DNA of 44,570 bases from Chitinophaga pinensis (GTDB taxonomy: Bacteria > Bacteroidota > Bacteroidia > Bacteroidales > GCA-2748055), in the NCBI GenBank assembly GCA_945863035.1, contig CAMAZH010000016.1:1-44570 (forward strand), written 5' to 3'. The notes beneath the pieces are model-generated. The model saw only the letters and a program-made list of their open reading frames with translations, searched no databases and was not told the DNA's origin. The position numbers were made by a program, and so were the translations under genes. Positions 1-9,640 of this stretch are shown here, piece after piece (position 1 is the first letter of the stretch; each line of letters begins with the position of its first letter).

Positions 1-77
1 GAAATTAGAAATATATTTTTAAATATCAGTATTTTGTGAAATTCTTTTTGGAATTATAAACAAAAACTTTAATGCCA

Positions 78-1745
78 TCATTTATAAGAGTCCAAGTGTA
101 CGCTTTTCACCGAGCGGCCTGAAGGGTCCGGGTTGTTTCTGAACGAAGCGTCCCAAGCCAGAGCCTCAGGAGTGCTGCATGCCACAGAAGGCACGGAAGG
201 CACACATGAAGCTGCTGAATCGGAGGGGAAATGCTCGGCAAAGATGGTACGGTAATGGTACTCCTCTTTCGACATGGGAGGATTTATCGGAAAGCGGAAC
301 TTTGAATTTGCCAACTGTTCATCGCTTACTTTTTCGATTGCAACCTGCTTCAGGGTATCAATCCACGAATATCCCACCCCATCGGAGAATTGTTCCTTCT
401 GGCGCCAGGCAACACTTGCCGGCAGGTAATCCTCAAATGCTTTTCTCAGCACCCATTTCTCCATTTTGCCATCGATAGCCATTTTATCCTTGGGGTTCAA
501 GCGCATGGCAACATCCATAAATTCCTTGTCGAGGAATGGCACCCTTCCCTCCACTCCCCATGCAGCAAGCGATTTGTTGGCCCTGAGGCAGTCGTATAGG
601 TGAAGCTTGCTGATTTTACGAACCGTTTCTTCATGAAACGCCTGAGCATTAGGAGCTTTGTGGAAATACAGGTATCCCCCGAAAATCTCGTCGGCACCCT
701 CCCCCGAGAGGACCATTTTTACTCCCATCGACTTTATGACGCGAGCCATGAGGTACATCGGAGTGGATGCGCGGATGGTTGTGACGTCGTAGGTTTCGAG
801 ATGATAGATTACATCGCGTATTGCATCAAGTCCCTCCTGCACTGTGAAATTGATTTCATGGTGGATGGTACCGATATGATCGGCAACTTTTCGGGCAGCC
901 GCAAGATCCGGTGATCCGGTAAGCCCAACGGCAAAGGAATGGAGCTGTGGCCACCATGCGTCTTTCTGATCCTGGGTTTCAATGCGCCGGGCTGCATATT
1001 TTTTGGCAATGGCAGAAATAACCGATGAATCGAGCCCGCCGGAAAGAAGCACCCCGTAAGGAACATCCGACATCAATTGACGGTGAACAGAGGCTTCCAG
1101 GGCAATTTTGAGATCGTTCAGATCGGTGGTGTTGTCCTTTACAGTATCATAGTCCATCCAATCGCGGGTGTACCAACGTTTCATAACCCCGTCCTTGCTC
1201 GAAAGTATGTGTCCCGGAAGGAACTCCTCGATTTTGTTGCAAACGCACTCGAGCGATTTGAGCTCCGATGCGACGTAGAAGTTGCCAAATTCGTCCCAAC
1301 CCATATATAAAGGAATCACTCCAATGGAATCCCTCGCAATCAGGTACTGGTCTTTTTCGTTGTCGTACAAGGCAAATGCAAATATCCCATTGAGGTCTTC
1401 GATGAAGTCGTCGCCCTTCTGACTATAGAGCGCAAGAATTACCTCGCAATCCGATTGTGTGAGGAACTCGTACGAACCGTTAAGGTTCTGCCGGATTTCC
1501 TGATGATTGTATATTTCACCGTTTACCGAAAGAATAAGGTTTCCGTCCTTGCTCTTCAAGGGCTGTCCTCCCGACTGCGGGTCAACAATGGAAAGCCGCT
1601 CGTGGGCCAGAATCGCTTTCTCACCGCACCAGATTCCTGACCAGTCGGGCCCGCGGTGACGCACTTTTTTAGACATCTGAAGGACTTTGGGGCGCAAATC
1701 CGCCGATTTCTGCTTTAAATCAAATACTCCTACCACTCCGCACAT
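78..1745 (-). CDS. asnB: Asparagine synthase B, glutamine-hydrolysing
   Basis: Makes asparagine from aspartate, glutamine and ATP in the cytoplasm. The 555-residue protein begins Met-Cys-Gly, so Cys2 becomes the N-terminal nucleophile of the class II glutaminase domain (about residues 2-190). RGPD at 31-34 and the NGEIYNH segment near 75-81 are typical of this domain. The synthetase domain follows with the PP-loop SGGLDS at 235-240 and a later SGEGADE motif. The C-terminus, with a PSVACSTPEA-like stretch and DPSGR, matches the AsnB type and shows the protein is full length. It is transcribed leftwards as a single gene; a possible promoter lies at 1800-1829. The start is fixed by the need for Cys at position 2. 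Confidence 0.96.
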   Translation of the reverse strand: MCGVVGVFDLKQKSADLRPKVLQMSKKVRHRGPDWSGIWCGEKAILAHERLSIVDPQSGGQPLKSKDGNLILSVNGEIYNHQEIRQNLNGSYEFLTQSDCEVILALYSQKGDDFIEDLNGIFAFALYDNEKDQYLIARDSIGVIPLYMGWDEFGNFYVASELKSLECVCNKIEEFLPGHILSSKDGVMKRWYTRDWMDYDTVKDNTTDLNDLKIALEASVHRQLMSDVPYGVLLSGGLDSSVISAIAKKYAARRIETQDQKDAWWPQLHSFAVGLTGSPDLAAARKVADHIGTIHHEINFTVQEGLDAIRDVIYHLETYDVTTIRASTPMYLMARVIKSMGVKMVLSGEGADEIFGGYLYFHKAPNAQAFHEETVRKISKLHLYDCLRANKSLAAWGVEGRVPFLDKEFMDVAMRLNPKDKMAIDGKMEKWVLRKAFEDYLPASVAWRQKEQFSDGVGYSWIDTLKQVAIEKVSDEQLANSKFRFPINPPMSKEEYHYRTIFAEHFPSDSAASCVPSVPSVACSTPEALAWDASFRNNPDPSGRSVKSVHLDSYK

Positions 1746-1799
1746 AACAATAGCTTTAAATTAAATTTCTTTTAGCGGACTCGTTTTATGAATCCGCCA

Positions 1800-1829
1800 C
1801 GAAAATAGGCATTATTTTTAAAATTGAAA
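1800..1829 (-). promoter_or_regulatory. Possible asnB promoter
   Basis: On the minus strand TTTC (1829-1826), an 18-base spacer and TATTTTCG (1807-1800) resemble the Bacteroidota consensus TTTG-N19-TAnnTTTG with one mismatch in each box. It lies 54 bases upstream of the asnB start. The match is imperfect, so this is tentative. Confidence 0.35.
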
Positions 1830-2006
1830 CATAAATCGAAAAATAAATTACGAAATGAAAGTAAATAATCGAAATTATTTACAAATATGCAATTTATAGC
1901 TTGGAATTGAACGGTATTGTCAAAACCGGATCGATTTTTCCGGGAGGGCAAAAAAGTCTTCGGGCAGCAAGGTTGATGAATCGGAAGTGGTCCGTGAATG
2001 GGGAAT

Positions 2007-3899
2007 TTAACCGGAGATCTCGTCCAGTTCAATCCATCTGAGTTCCTTCTCGTCGAGAAGACTGATAATTTCCGCAATTCTTGTGGCCATTTCCTGTAGT
2101 TTCGAATAATCGTTCTCGCCGGAGTTCAGGATTTTTTCAAGATCCGATTTTTCTTTTTCGAGGGATTCGATTTCCTTTTCAAGCTTCTCATATTCCTGCT
2201 TCTCCTTGAAACTGTGTTTTTTCTTTTCCGGGGGATTTACCTTAACCACAGGGGTTTCCGATGTCTTTTGCGGCGCGGCAGCGGACTTCTCGACTTCGGC
2301 TGTTGTTTCCTTCGAGAGGCGGTATTCGGAGTATGAGCCGGTAAAATCGGATATTTTGCCATCCCCTTCAAAAACGAAAATATGATCGACCAGTTTGTCG
2401 AGGAAATAGCGATCGTGTGTGGCGAGTATCAGGCATCCACCGAATCCGGAAAGAAACTCTTCTATTTTATTTAGGGTAATTATATCCAGATCGTTGGTTG
2501 GCTCATCGAGAATCAGGAAATTGGGGTTTTTGATCAGCACGGTGAGCAGGTACAGTCTGCGGCGTTCTCCCCCACTCAGCTTCGAAACATACGAATACTG
2601 CATCTCGGGCGGAAACATAAAATGCTGCAGGAATTGCGAGGCAGTAAGGCTTTTGCCTTCGTTCAGCATAATAACCTCGGCGATATCTTTAACTACATCA
2701 ATCACGCGCTTGTCATTGTCGAGAATTATCCCATCCTGCTTGTAGAAGCCGAAAACAATGGTCTCGCCACTGTCGATTGAGCCCGAATCGGGGTTGTCGT
2801 TTCCGGTTATAAGGTTCAGAAAGCTGGATTTGCCCACCCCATTTTGTCCTATGATTCCGATCCTTTCGCCCCGCAAGAAGGAATAGCTGAAATTCTCAAG
2901 TATTTTAATACCCGGGTAGGATTTTGATATCTTTTTAAGCTCCAGGATTTTCCCTCCCATCCGGTTCATCTTGATATCCAGCTTGAGCTCTGAGGTCTTC
3001 TTGCCACTGTTGGCTTTATCTTTCGTCTCGTAAAAGGCGTCGATTCTGGATTTCGACTTCGTAGTGCGGGCTTTGGGCATTCTTCGCATCCATTCGAGTT
3101 CAGACTTCATAAGTTTGCCGGCCTTCTCGATTTCAGTGTTTTCGGCGGCTTCGCGCTGTTCCTTTTTCTCGAGGAAATAACTGTAGTTCCCAAGATGGAG
3201 AAAAAGTTTCGCGTCGCTTATCTCAAGAATCCGGTTGCACACCCGATCGAGAAAGTACCTGTCGTGGGTAACCATCAGGAAGGTTATATTGGCTTGCTGC
3301 AGGTATTTTTCAAGCCATTCTATCATACTGATGTCCAAATGGTTTGTGGGCTCATCCAATAAGAGAAGATCGGGACTGTCGAGCAAGAGCAGCGACAGCG
3401 CAAGTCTTTTTTTCTGTCCCCCGGAGAGTGTATTGATTTTCTGTTCGAGGTTAGTGATATTGAAACGGTCGAGAATCTGAACCATCCGTCGCTCGTAATC
3501 CCAGGCGTGAAGGTGGTCCATTTTTGCACTTGCCAGCACAAGGGCTTTCTCTGTCTCAGGGGAATGATTGGACATTTGTCCCTCGAGAGCTTCCTTGTAT
3601 TCCCGAATAACGCCCAAAACATCAGAACCGGCCGACTTCACATATTCCGAAACGCTAAGCTCAGTATCCATAACCGGATCCTGCTCAAGAAAACCCAGTC
3701 GAATGCCTTTCCTCAAGGCTACTTTCCCCTCGTCGGGCGAATCTTTGCCAGCCAGAATGCGAAGGATACTGGTTTTACCGGCTCCGTTTGCGGCAACCAT
3801 AGCCATCTTGTCACCCCGGTTTAGCCCCAGGCTTATGCCATCAAAAAGTACTCGCTCCCCAAAAGATTTGGCCAGGTTCTCAGCCGAAAGAAAATTCAT
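2007..3899 (-). CDS. ABC-F family ATPase (Uup-like)
   Basis: A soluble duplicated ABC ATPase without membrane segments, 630 residues. The first Walker A is at 38-43 (NGAGKT), followed by signature LSGGQKKRL and Walker B LLLDEPTNHLD. The second half has Walker A GQNGVGKSS near residue 355, signature LSGGERRRL and LILDEPTNDLD. The charged C-terminal 80 residues look like the coiled-coil arm found in Uup-type ABC-F proteins. Known ABC-F proteins act on the ribosome or, for Uup, in genome maintenance; the exact role here cannot be read from sequence. The gene starts 37 bases after the lysozyme-like gene ends, and its likely -7 box overlaps that gene's stop codon. Confidence 0.93.
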   Translation of the reverse strand: MNFLSAENLAKSFGERVLFDGISLGLNRGDKMAMVAANGAGKTSILRILAGKDSPDEGKVALRKGIRLGFLEQDPVMDTELSVSEYVKSAGSDVLGVIREYKEALEGQMSNHSPETEKALVLASAKMDHLHAWDYERRMVQILDRFNITNLEQKINTLSGGQKKRLALSLLLLDSPDLLLLDEPTNHLDISMIEWLEKYLQQANITFLMVTHDRYFLDRVCNRILEISDAKLFLHLGNYSYFLEKKEQREAAENTEIEKAGKLMKSELEWMRRMPKARTTKSKSRIDAFYETKDKANSGKKTSELKLDIKMNRMGGKILELKKISKSYPGIKILENFSYSFLRGERIGIIGQNGVGKSSFLNLITGNDNPDSGSIDSGETIVFGFYKQDGIILDNDKRVIDVVKDIAEVIMLNEGKSLTASQFLQHFMFPPEMQYSYVSKLSGGERRRLYLLTVLIKNPNFLILDEPTNDLDIITLNKIEEFLSGFGGCLILATHDRYFLDKLVDHIFVFEGDGKISDFTGSYSEYRLSKETTAEVEKSAAAPQKTSETPVVKVNPPEKKKHSFKEKQEYEKLEKEIESLEKEKSDLEKILNSGENDYSKLQEMATRIAEIISLLDEKELRWIELDEISG

Positions 3900-3931
3900 T
3901 TGCTTGTGGATTGTTATTTGAAAAAGAATCG

Positions 3932-3939
3932 CAAAGTTA
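3932..3939 (-). promoter_or_regulatory. -7 box for the ABC-F gene, overlapping upstream stop codon
   Basis: The minus strand reads TAACTTTG, an exact TAnnTTTG box, 32 bases before the ABC-F start. It overlaps the TAA stop (3937-3939) of the preceding gene. No good -33 TTTG is seen at the usual distance, so this may be a weak internal promoter. Confidence 0.45.
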
Positions 3940-4641
3940 TTTTTTTTTGCTTAAAATCAGCGGTAAATCATTCTGATAGAAATACAGGGATATTTCACTG
4001 TATTTGTACCTTGGGGTATTGTTTTTCCCATTCATGGGAAAAAACGCTTTGTCCGAGTATTCAATTATTTCATCTTTACCCGAAAGAAACCCGTGGTTGA
4101 ATGCGGTACTTGCAAATCGAATTTGAAACTCCTTACTTAACTTGAAAATAGAGGGATGGAGGATTTTCAGAATATCGTACATACAATTGACGTACGCTAC
4201 CTGGTATTCGAGTTTCTTAAGGCGTTCAAGCCGTTCCTTTCGGATTTCGGTTGGAGGCCAGTCGTCTGGAATCAATAAACTGTCATACTTTGACAAGGCC
4301 TGCGGGTAACTGGAAATCGATTGCTCCAGATTTTCAGCAAAAGAAGGTTTCATCTGAAAATAGCCTATAGAGAAATCTGTTGAGCCAGAGTAAACATAAA
4401 CCAATTCAAGCGACTTTGTTTCCAGATAATCGCTTACAATGGAATAGCGGATGGCTTCGGGAAAGAGCACAGGCATAATGATTTCCGGATCTGTGTCATA
4501 TGCGGAAGAGTAGTCGAAAATGAGATTGGCGTTTTCGGAGATAAAATCCAAGGCATCGGCATAATTGTCCGAAAACGCTTTTTTATAATCAATCGACTCA
4601 AAAAACAAAGGGGCAAGAAAAACTATCAGAATCCGAAGCAT
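3937..4641 (-). CDS. Exported protein with a lysozyme/transglycosylase-like fold
   Basis: A 234-residue protein with a short hydrophobic N-terminus (about residues 2-15), probably a signal peptide or anchor. Its layout recalls soluble lytic transglycosylases: a Glu in a FPEAIRYS segment (Glu62) where the catalytic acid would be, then GYFQMKPSFAE at 93-103, resembling the 'G-x-x-Q' region of the SLT fold, and an FNHGF motif near the end. This is inference from motif order; it is shorter and more divergent than standard SLT domains. If the assignment holds it would act on periplasmic peptidoglycan. It lies upstream of the ABC-F gene in the same direction and may share its transcript. Confidence 0.6.
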   Translation of the reverse strand: MLRILIVFLAPLFFESIDYKKAFSDNYADALDFISENANLIFDYSSAYDTDPEIIMPVLFPEAIRYSIVSDYLETKSLELVYVYSGSTDFSIGYFQMKPSFAENLEQSISSYPQALSKYDSLLIPDDWPPTEIRKERLERLKKLEYQVAYVNCMYDILKILHPSIFKLSKEFQIRFASTAFNHGFLSGKDEIIEYSDKAFFPMNGKNNTPRYKYSEISLYFYQNDLPLILSKKK

Positions 4642-4804
4642 CTTTTCTCTCCAGAACGTTTAGGTTAATAAAAAGCAATAAAAACAATTCTGCAGTCAGA
4701 ATCGGCTAAGGGAATGAGTTCCTCACAACAGTTACGGGATCAGAATACACATTCTTTTAGGTGGACAAGTTACGATTGCAAAGACATGAAACCAAATTTT
4801 CAAA

Positions 4805-5428
4805 CTACTTAAGTTTGTCGCTATAATTAATCCTGAATTTCTCGACTTTCGGGCGGATTACATAGCTGCAGTAGGCTTCATTGGGGTTTTTGGCAAAATA
4901 ATTCTGATGATACTCCTCGGCCTTGTAAAAGGCCGTAAACTCATCGATTTGAGTTACAATGGGTTTAGCGAAAACCGACTTTGTCGTAAGCTCTTTAATG
5001 ACCTCTTCGGCCTGGGCCTTTTGAAAGGGACTGTGATAAAAGATTACGGAGCGATATTGGGTCCCCACATCGGCACCCTGCTGGTTTGGGGTTGTCGGAT
5101 CGTGCGAACCGAAAAACACTTCCAGAATCTCCTTGTAGCTTATCACGGAAGGATCAAAACGAATTTGCACAACTTCGGCATGTCCGGTTGTGCCGTTGCA
5201 AACTTCACGATATGAAGGGTTTTTCACGAATCCCCCTGAATAGCCTGACTCAACAGAACTAACGCCCTTTACTCCCTCGAAAACAGCTTCAGTGCACCAA
5301 AAACAACCATTACCCAAGGTCGCGATCTCATTTTTTTGTTCAATATTCATATTTTCAGGGGATTTTTTGATTTGAACTATTCCCGGAAGCAAAAATAAAG
5401 ACAGGCTAACAGCTAAAATAGTTATCAT
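4805..5428 (-). CDS. msrA: Peptide-methionine (S)-S-oxide reductase MsrA, exported
   Basis: Reduces S-epimers of methionine sulfoxide in proteins. The family motif GCFWCTE lies at 41-47, with the catalytic Cys at 42. Typical downstream blocks are present: GYSGG, the [11 protein letters not shown] segment, [23 protein letters not shown] and [12 protein letters not shown] hydrophobic stretch at residues 2-20 precedes the domain, so the enzyme is probably exported and repairs envelope proteins. No MsrB domain is fused. It is divergent from the radical SAM gene, with 114 bases between them. Confidence 0.95.
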   Translation of the reverse strand: MITILAVSLSLFLLPGIVQIKKSPENMNIEQKNEIATLGNGCFWCTEAVFEGVKGVSSVESGYSGGFVKNPSYREVCNGTTGHAEVVQIRFDPSVISYKEILEVFFGSHDPTTPNQQGADVGTQYRSVIFYHSPFQKAQAEEVIKELTTKSVFAKPIVTQIDEFTAFYKAEEYHQNYFAKNPNEAYCSYVIRPKVEKFRINYSDKLK

Positions 5429-5480
5429 CTTGATTTGATCAACGGATTTATAATGCTTCTATAACAATGCTATAAAGAAT

Positions 5481-5511
5481 TTTGTTTAGGTTTATTTCTG
5501 AATTAACTTTG
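5481..5511 (+). promoter_or_regulatory. Bacteroidota promoter for the AmmeMemoRadiSam operon
   Basis: TTTG at 5481-5484, exactly 19 bases, then TAACTTTG at 5504-5511. This matches both boxes of the Bacteroidota consensus without mismatch. The start codon of the radical SAM gene is 31 bases downstream, leaving a short leader. Confidence 0.82.
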
Positions 5512-5542
5512 TTCCAACCGCATACTAACCGAAAAGGATCGT

Positions 5543-6556
5543 ATGACAGAAGCTCTTTTCTATACCAAGCTTTCAGAAAACAGGACAAACTGTTTGCTTT
5601 GTCCTCATAATTGTATTGTGGAAGAAGGTAAACGAGGTGTATGCGGTGTACGGATTAACAGGGAGGGAATATTGTATTCAGAGGTGTATGGGAGACCGGT
5701 TTCTCTTAATTCAGATCCTGTCGAAAAAAAGCCTCTGTACCATTTTTATCCGGGACATCAGGTACTTTCCGTCGGAACCCTGGGTTGCAACCTCAAATGC
5801 AGCTTTTGCCAGAATTCCGGGATTTCCCAGTCAAGCGGAGAAGATCAGGGTTTTGTGGTTAAAAGGAGCCTTCAGGAAATCATCCTGCTTGCCCTTGAAA
5901 AGCAAAAAAACATCGGTCTGGCTTACACCTACAATGAGCCGGTAGTTTTTTACGAATACATGTCTGACCTGGCCACGGAGGTACACAGGCATGGCATGAA
6001 AAACATAATGGTATCCAACGGATTCATCAACCCGGAACCTCTTTCAAAACTTTTACCCTTAATCGACGCATTCAATATTGATCTGAAGTCATTTGAAGAC
6101 GATTTCTATAAAAAGCACACCAAATCACGGATCGAACCCGTTTTAGAAACCATCAGGACTGTGTCAGGAAGCGGGAAGCACCTTGAGCTGACATTTCTGG
6201 TAATCCCGGGAATCAACGATTCCCTTGATGTATTTGATAAGATGACCGACTGGATTCTTGAAGTAACGGGCAGAAAAACGCCCTTGCATATTTCGAGGTA
6301 TTTCCCTCATTACAAAATAAACCTTCCCCCGACTCCAATAAAGACACTTGAAGGATTTTACCATCATGCAAAGGAGAAGCTCGATTATGTTTACCTGGGA
6401 AATGTTCCCGAAAGTCTTGGGATGGACACCTACTGCCCCGTGTGTAAATCCTTATTATTAAAAAGGAATGGGTATTACACCCTGAAGGAAGGCCTTGACA
6501 GCAATGGAAGTTGCACCAAATGCCATGAAAAGGTAATTAACTTTATGACAATCTGA
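5543..6556 (+). CDS. amrS: AmmeMemoRadiSam system radical SAM enzyme (AmrS)
   Basis: A 337-residue radical SAM protein distantly related to pyruvate formate-lyase activating enzymes. The 4Fe-4S site is CxxxCxxC at Cys82, Cys86 and Cys89 inside a GTLGCNLKCSFCQN block. An N-terminal Cys cluster (17, 20, 24, 34) precedes it, and a CPVC...CTKC zinc-ribbon-like end follows at about 305-330. This arrangement is characteristic of the AmmeMemoRadiSam radical SAM family rather than of PflA. It is first in a three-gene operon; its stop is one base before the Memo gene. The substrate of the system is not established, so the reaction is unknown to me. Confidence 0.92.
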   Translation: MTEALFYTKLSENRTNCLLCPHNCIVEEGKRGVCGVRINREGILYSEVYGRPVSLNSDPVEKKPLYHFYPGHQVLSVGTLGCNLKCSFCQNSGISQSSGEDQGFVVKRSLQEIILLALEKQKNIGLAYTYNEPVVFYEYMSDLATEVHRHGMKNIMVSNGFINPEPLSKLLPLIDAFNIDLKSFEDDFYKKHTKSRIEPVLETIRTVSGSGKHLELTFLVIPGINDSLDVFDKMTDWILEVTGRKTPLHISRYFPHYKINLPPTPIKTLEGFYHHAKEKLDYVYLGNVPESLGMDTYCPVCKSLLLKRNGYYTLKEGLDSNGSCTKCHEKVINFMTI

Positions 6557-6557
6557 T

Positions 6558-7397
6558 ATGACTGCTATTCGAAGAGCTCAGGTAGCTGGTCGGTTCTACC
6601 CATCAGATCCTGAAGAGTTAAAGTTGCTGATAAAGCAATTGGCAGATAAAGAACGGGCAAAGGTCAATTTCTCTCTTTCGGAGAAAACAATACTTGGAGC
6701 GATTCTCCCCCATGCTGGCCACATTTATTCCGGGTCCGAGACTGTGCATTTTTTCGAAGTGTTGAAAAGCTCGAAGCAGGTTTTCGACACGTGGATAATT
6801 ATTCATCCCCTGCATAATGGCAGCGAAACCGACTATGCCGCAGAGGACAGCGAATATTGGACCACCCCCCTAGGAAGTGTTCGAATCGACAAAGATTTTA
6901 TAAGTCAAATGGGGATACCTGTTTCAAAGGTGGCACATGTGCACGAGCATTCCTCGGAGGTAATCCTTCCCTTTATACAGAGCTATTGCGAAAATGACTT
7001 TTCCTTCGTTTCGATAGGGATGGCCAGGCAAAACCCGGTTTTAGCCAGGGAATTATCTGGGGCAATAGTGCAGGCAGCAAGATCGGCAAATAAAAAGATT
7101 TGTTTGATCGCATCTTCGGACTTTTCCCATTATGTGAGGCCGGAAGAAGGAAAAATGCTGGACCAGAAAGTGTTGGAATGCATTTTGCGTAAGGATGTTT
7201 CCGGCATTTATGATGAAGTGGTTGACCACCAGCTGTCTGTCTGCGGATATGGACCTATCATGGTATTATGCGCAGTGCTTAACACATTGCATCCCGAAGC
7301 TTTGCCCGTGGTACTCTCCAGAGGGCACTCGGGGGAGGTTCATCCCTCCGATTCCGTTGTGGATTATATCTCTCTCCTATTTTATAAGAACCCTTAA
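6558..7397 (+). CDS. amrB: AmmeMemoRadiSam system protein B (Memo family)
   Basis: A 279-residue Memo-family protein, in the same fold group as extradiol dioxygenases. Candidate metal ligands are visible: the HAGHIYSG block with His52 and His55, VHEHSSE at 127-133, an SSDFSHY block and GHSGEVHPSD near the C-terminus. Human MEMO1 is a homologue of this family; in bacteria the protein occurs with AMMECR1 and a radical SAM enzyme. One base separates it from the radical SAM gene, and the AMMECR1 gene follows after 12 bases. The catalytic role is undefined. Confidence 0.93.
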   Translation: MTAIRRAQVAGRFYPSDPEELKLLIKQLADKERAKVNFSLSEKTILGAILPHAGHIYSGSETVHFFEVLKSSKQVFDTWIIIHPLHNGSETDYAAEDSEYWTTPLGSVRIDKDFISQMGIPVSKVAHVHEHSSEVILPFIQSYCENDFSFVSIGMARQNPVLARELSGAIVQAARSANKKICLIASSDFSHYVRPEEGKMLDQKVLECILRKDVSGIYDEVVDHQLSVCGYGPIMVLCAVLNTLHPEALPVVLSRGHSGEVHPSDSVVDYISLLFYKNP

Positions 7398-7409
7398 ATA
7401 AATAAAGTT

Positions 7410-7982
7410 TTGGGAAAGCAGCAAACAGCTCCAGATTCGGAGGAAAAGGCAATTTTGCTTCGTTTGGCAAGAAACGCTATTCAAGGCGCCTTAACCGGCA
7501 CTTCAATAAAACAGCATACAAATTACAAAGGTTGGTTGTCGACCCGGCAAGGGGCTTTTGTTAGCATTCACAAAAAAAGCGGGGAATTACGAGGTTGCAT
7601 AGGCAGATTCAGGAGCCGTTCGCCCCTGTACAGACTTGTTGAAGAACTGGCCATAACTGCGGCTACCCGCGATCACAGATTTGCCCCGATTAAAAAGGAA
7701 GAACTCGACGATATTGTCATTGAATTATCCATCCTGTCAAAACTCCAACGGATTCAATCCCTCGACGAAATTGACACTTGCAGGCATGGTATTTATATAA
7801 TCAGGGATGAAAAAAGCGGCACATACTTGCCCCAGGTATTGAGGGAAAACGATTGGGATGCGGAGACCGCTGTGAGAAAGTGTTCGCACGACAAGGCAGG
7901 CTTAGGGTATGAAGGTTGGAGAGAGGCTGAGCTCTACGTGTACACAAGCTTAATAATAAGCGAAATGAGCGACAGTCAGTGA
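7410..7982 (+). CDS. amrA: AmmeMemoRadiSam system protein A (AMMECR1 domain)
   Basis: A 190-residue AMMECR1-domain protein. The signature LRGCIGRF is at 60-67, followed by the family blocks AATRDHRFAPI, IELSIL and a C-terminal YEGWREAELYVYTS stretch. The start is a TTG at 7410, chosen because no ATG in frame precedes the conserved domain and the spacing to the Memo gene is only 12 bases. AMMECR1 is often fused to Memo in other genomes; here the two are separate but adjacent. Biochemical function is unknown. Confidence 0.92.
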   Translation: MGKQQTAPDSEEKAILLRLARNAIQGALTGTSIKQHTNYKGWLSTRQGAFVSIHKKSGELRGCIGRFRSRSPLYRLVEELAITAATRDHRFAPIKKEELDDIVIELSILSKLQRIQSLDEIDTCRHGIYIIRDEKSGTYLPQVLRENDWDAETAVRKCSHDKAGLGYEGWREAELYVYTSLIISEMSDSQ

Positions 7983-8159
7983 TTTACTTTTCCCCGAGTT
8001 GCCCTTTTACCGGGTTTGAATATCGACAAAAGTATTATCCCCTTTTGTAACTAAAAGCCAGGTTGATTTGATCCACAAAGTTTTTGGGATCAGTATAATT
8101 AAAAGTAAGTTGATGTTATTATCTTAGAGCTCCAAAAATTCACAATTAAATAACTAACC

Positions 8160-9617
8160 ATGGTAAAAGAAAATGTAAAACAAAACAAGGCATTAGTTGT
8201 CATAATAGCCGCCATTGCTGCAACCGGAGGATTGCTCTTTGGCTTTGATACAGGGGTGATTTCAGGAGCCATCCCGTTTTTTCAAAAATCTTTTGGCCTT
8301 TCTGACAGTTGGATTGAGATTATCACGACAGCGGGTCTCGTGGGAGCCGTAATAGGCGCTATGTTCAGTGGCAGGCTGGCAGATGTGATTGGTCGCAAGA
8401 AAGTCATTCTTGCCTCGGCAGTGATTTTTGCAGTAGGCGCAGTATGGTCAGGTGCTGCACCAAGTGCCATGAACCTGGTATTTGCCAGACTTTTTCTGGG
8501 GATTGCCATTGGTGTTTCCTCTTTTGCTGTTCCCTTGTACATTGCTGAGATATCACCAACCAAAACCCGTGGAACCATGGTATCCATGTTTCAGCTGCTT
8601 ATAACCATCGGGATTATGGTTTCCTACCTGAGCGATTCAATGTTTGCTGTTCCTGACGGACATCCGGATTACGAGAGCTGCTGGAGGCCGATGTTTTATG
8701 TTGGTGTAATTCCCGCAATAATTATGTTTGTCGGAATGATATTCCTGCCTGAGACCCCAAGGTGGCTTATCAGTAAGGGTCACGAGGACAAGTGTCGCGA
8801 CGTGCTGCAAAAAGTCGAGGAACCCCATTTGGTTGAAGAGGTTATTTCGAAGATGAAAGCCGATCTTGAATCAGACAAGAAAAACAAAGTAACCTGGAGG
8901 CTGATTTTCAAGAAATGGCTCAGAGTGCCCCTTATGATCGCCGTGGGTATTATGTTTGTCCAGCAGTTCACAGGTATCAACACCATAATATATTATAGCC
9001 CGAAGATTTTCCTTATGTCGGGATTTGCCGATGCACAAGCAGCCGTATGGGCATCCGTGAGTGTTGGTGTTGTAAATGTTGCCTTCACTATACTCTCTTT
9101 GTTTATGATCGACCGGTTAGGCCGCAGGAAGCTTTATTTCATAGGTTTAACGGGCATGGTTGTTTCCCTTATCGCAATGGGGACCTTCTTTGCTTTCCAG
9201 GCCACACTTGGTGATTCAATCAAATGGGTAACGATTTCTTTGGTTTGGGTTTATATTGCTTTCTTTGCTATCAGCCTCGGACCTTTGGGATGGCTTATTA
9301 TTTCCGAAATTTTCCCGTTGAGTGTGAGGGGTATCGGATCGAGCATAGGAGCGCTTTCCAACTGGCTGTTCAACGGTGTTGTTGCATTTACATTCTTTAA
9401 AATCGTAAAAGGATTAACCATGCCGGAAAGCTCAATAATACTTAAGGGGGAAGACCTTGGGAATCCTGCCGGGGCTTTCTATCTTTATGCCCTTGTAGGT
9501 ATCCTGGGTATTATCTGGGGATATTTTTATATCCCTGAAACCAAAAATGTTACTCTGGAAAAAATTGAAGACCACTGGAGACAAGGTAAAAGACCTAATG
9601 AATTAAAACAGGGCTGA
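8160..9617 (+). CDS. Sugar porter family MFS transporter (XylE-like)
   Basis: A 485-residue inner-membrane protein with about 12 hydrophobic segments. Sugar-porter signatures are present: GFDTGVISGA in TM1, GRLADVIGRKK in the TM2-3 loop, the PLYIAEISPTKTRG block after TM4, PETPRWL before the central loop, QQFTGINTIIYYS in TM7, DRLGRR in the TM8-9 loop, and a PETK motif at the C-terminus. It resembles proton:xylose and glucose symporters; which sugar it carries cannot be told. It is a single-gene unit ending in a strong terminator. No sugar kinase or isomerase gene is adjacent. Confidence 0.92.
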   Translation: MVKENVKQNKALVVIIAAIAATGGLLFGFDTGVISGAIPFFQKSFGLSDSWIEIITTAGLVGAVIGAMFSGRLADVIGRKKVILASAVIFAVGAVWSGAAPSAMNLVFARLFLGIAIGVSSFAVPLYIAEISPTKTRGTMVSMFQLLITIGIMVSYLSDSMFAVPDGHPDYESCWRPMFYVGVIPAIIMFVGMIFLPETPRWLISKGHEDKCRDVLQKVEEPHLVEEVISKMKADLESDKKNKVTWRLIFKKWLRVPLMIAVGIMFVQQFTGINTIIYYSPKIFLMSGFADAQAAVWASVSVGVVNVAFTILSLFMIDRLGRRKLYFIGLTGMVVSLIAMGTFFAFQATLGDSIKWVTISLVWVYIAFFAISLGPLGWLIISEIFPLSVRGIGSSIGALSNWLFNGVVAFTFFKIVKGLTMPESSIILKGEDLGNPAGAFYLYALVGILGIIWGYFYIPETKNVTLEKIEDHWRQGKRPNELKQG

Positions 9618-9640
9618 TCGTTTTGAAATTCACATTTAAA

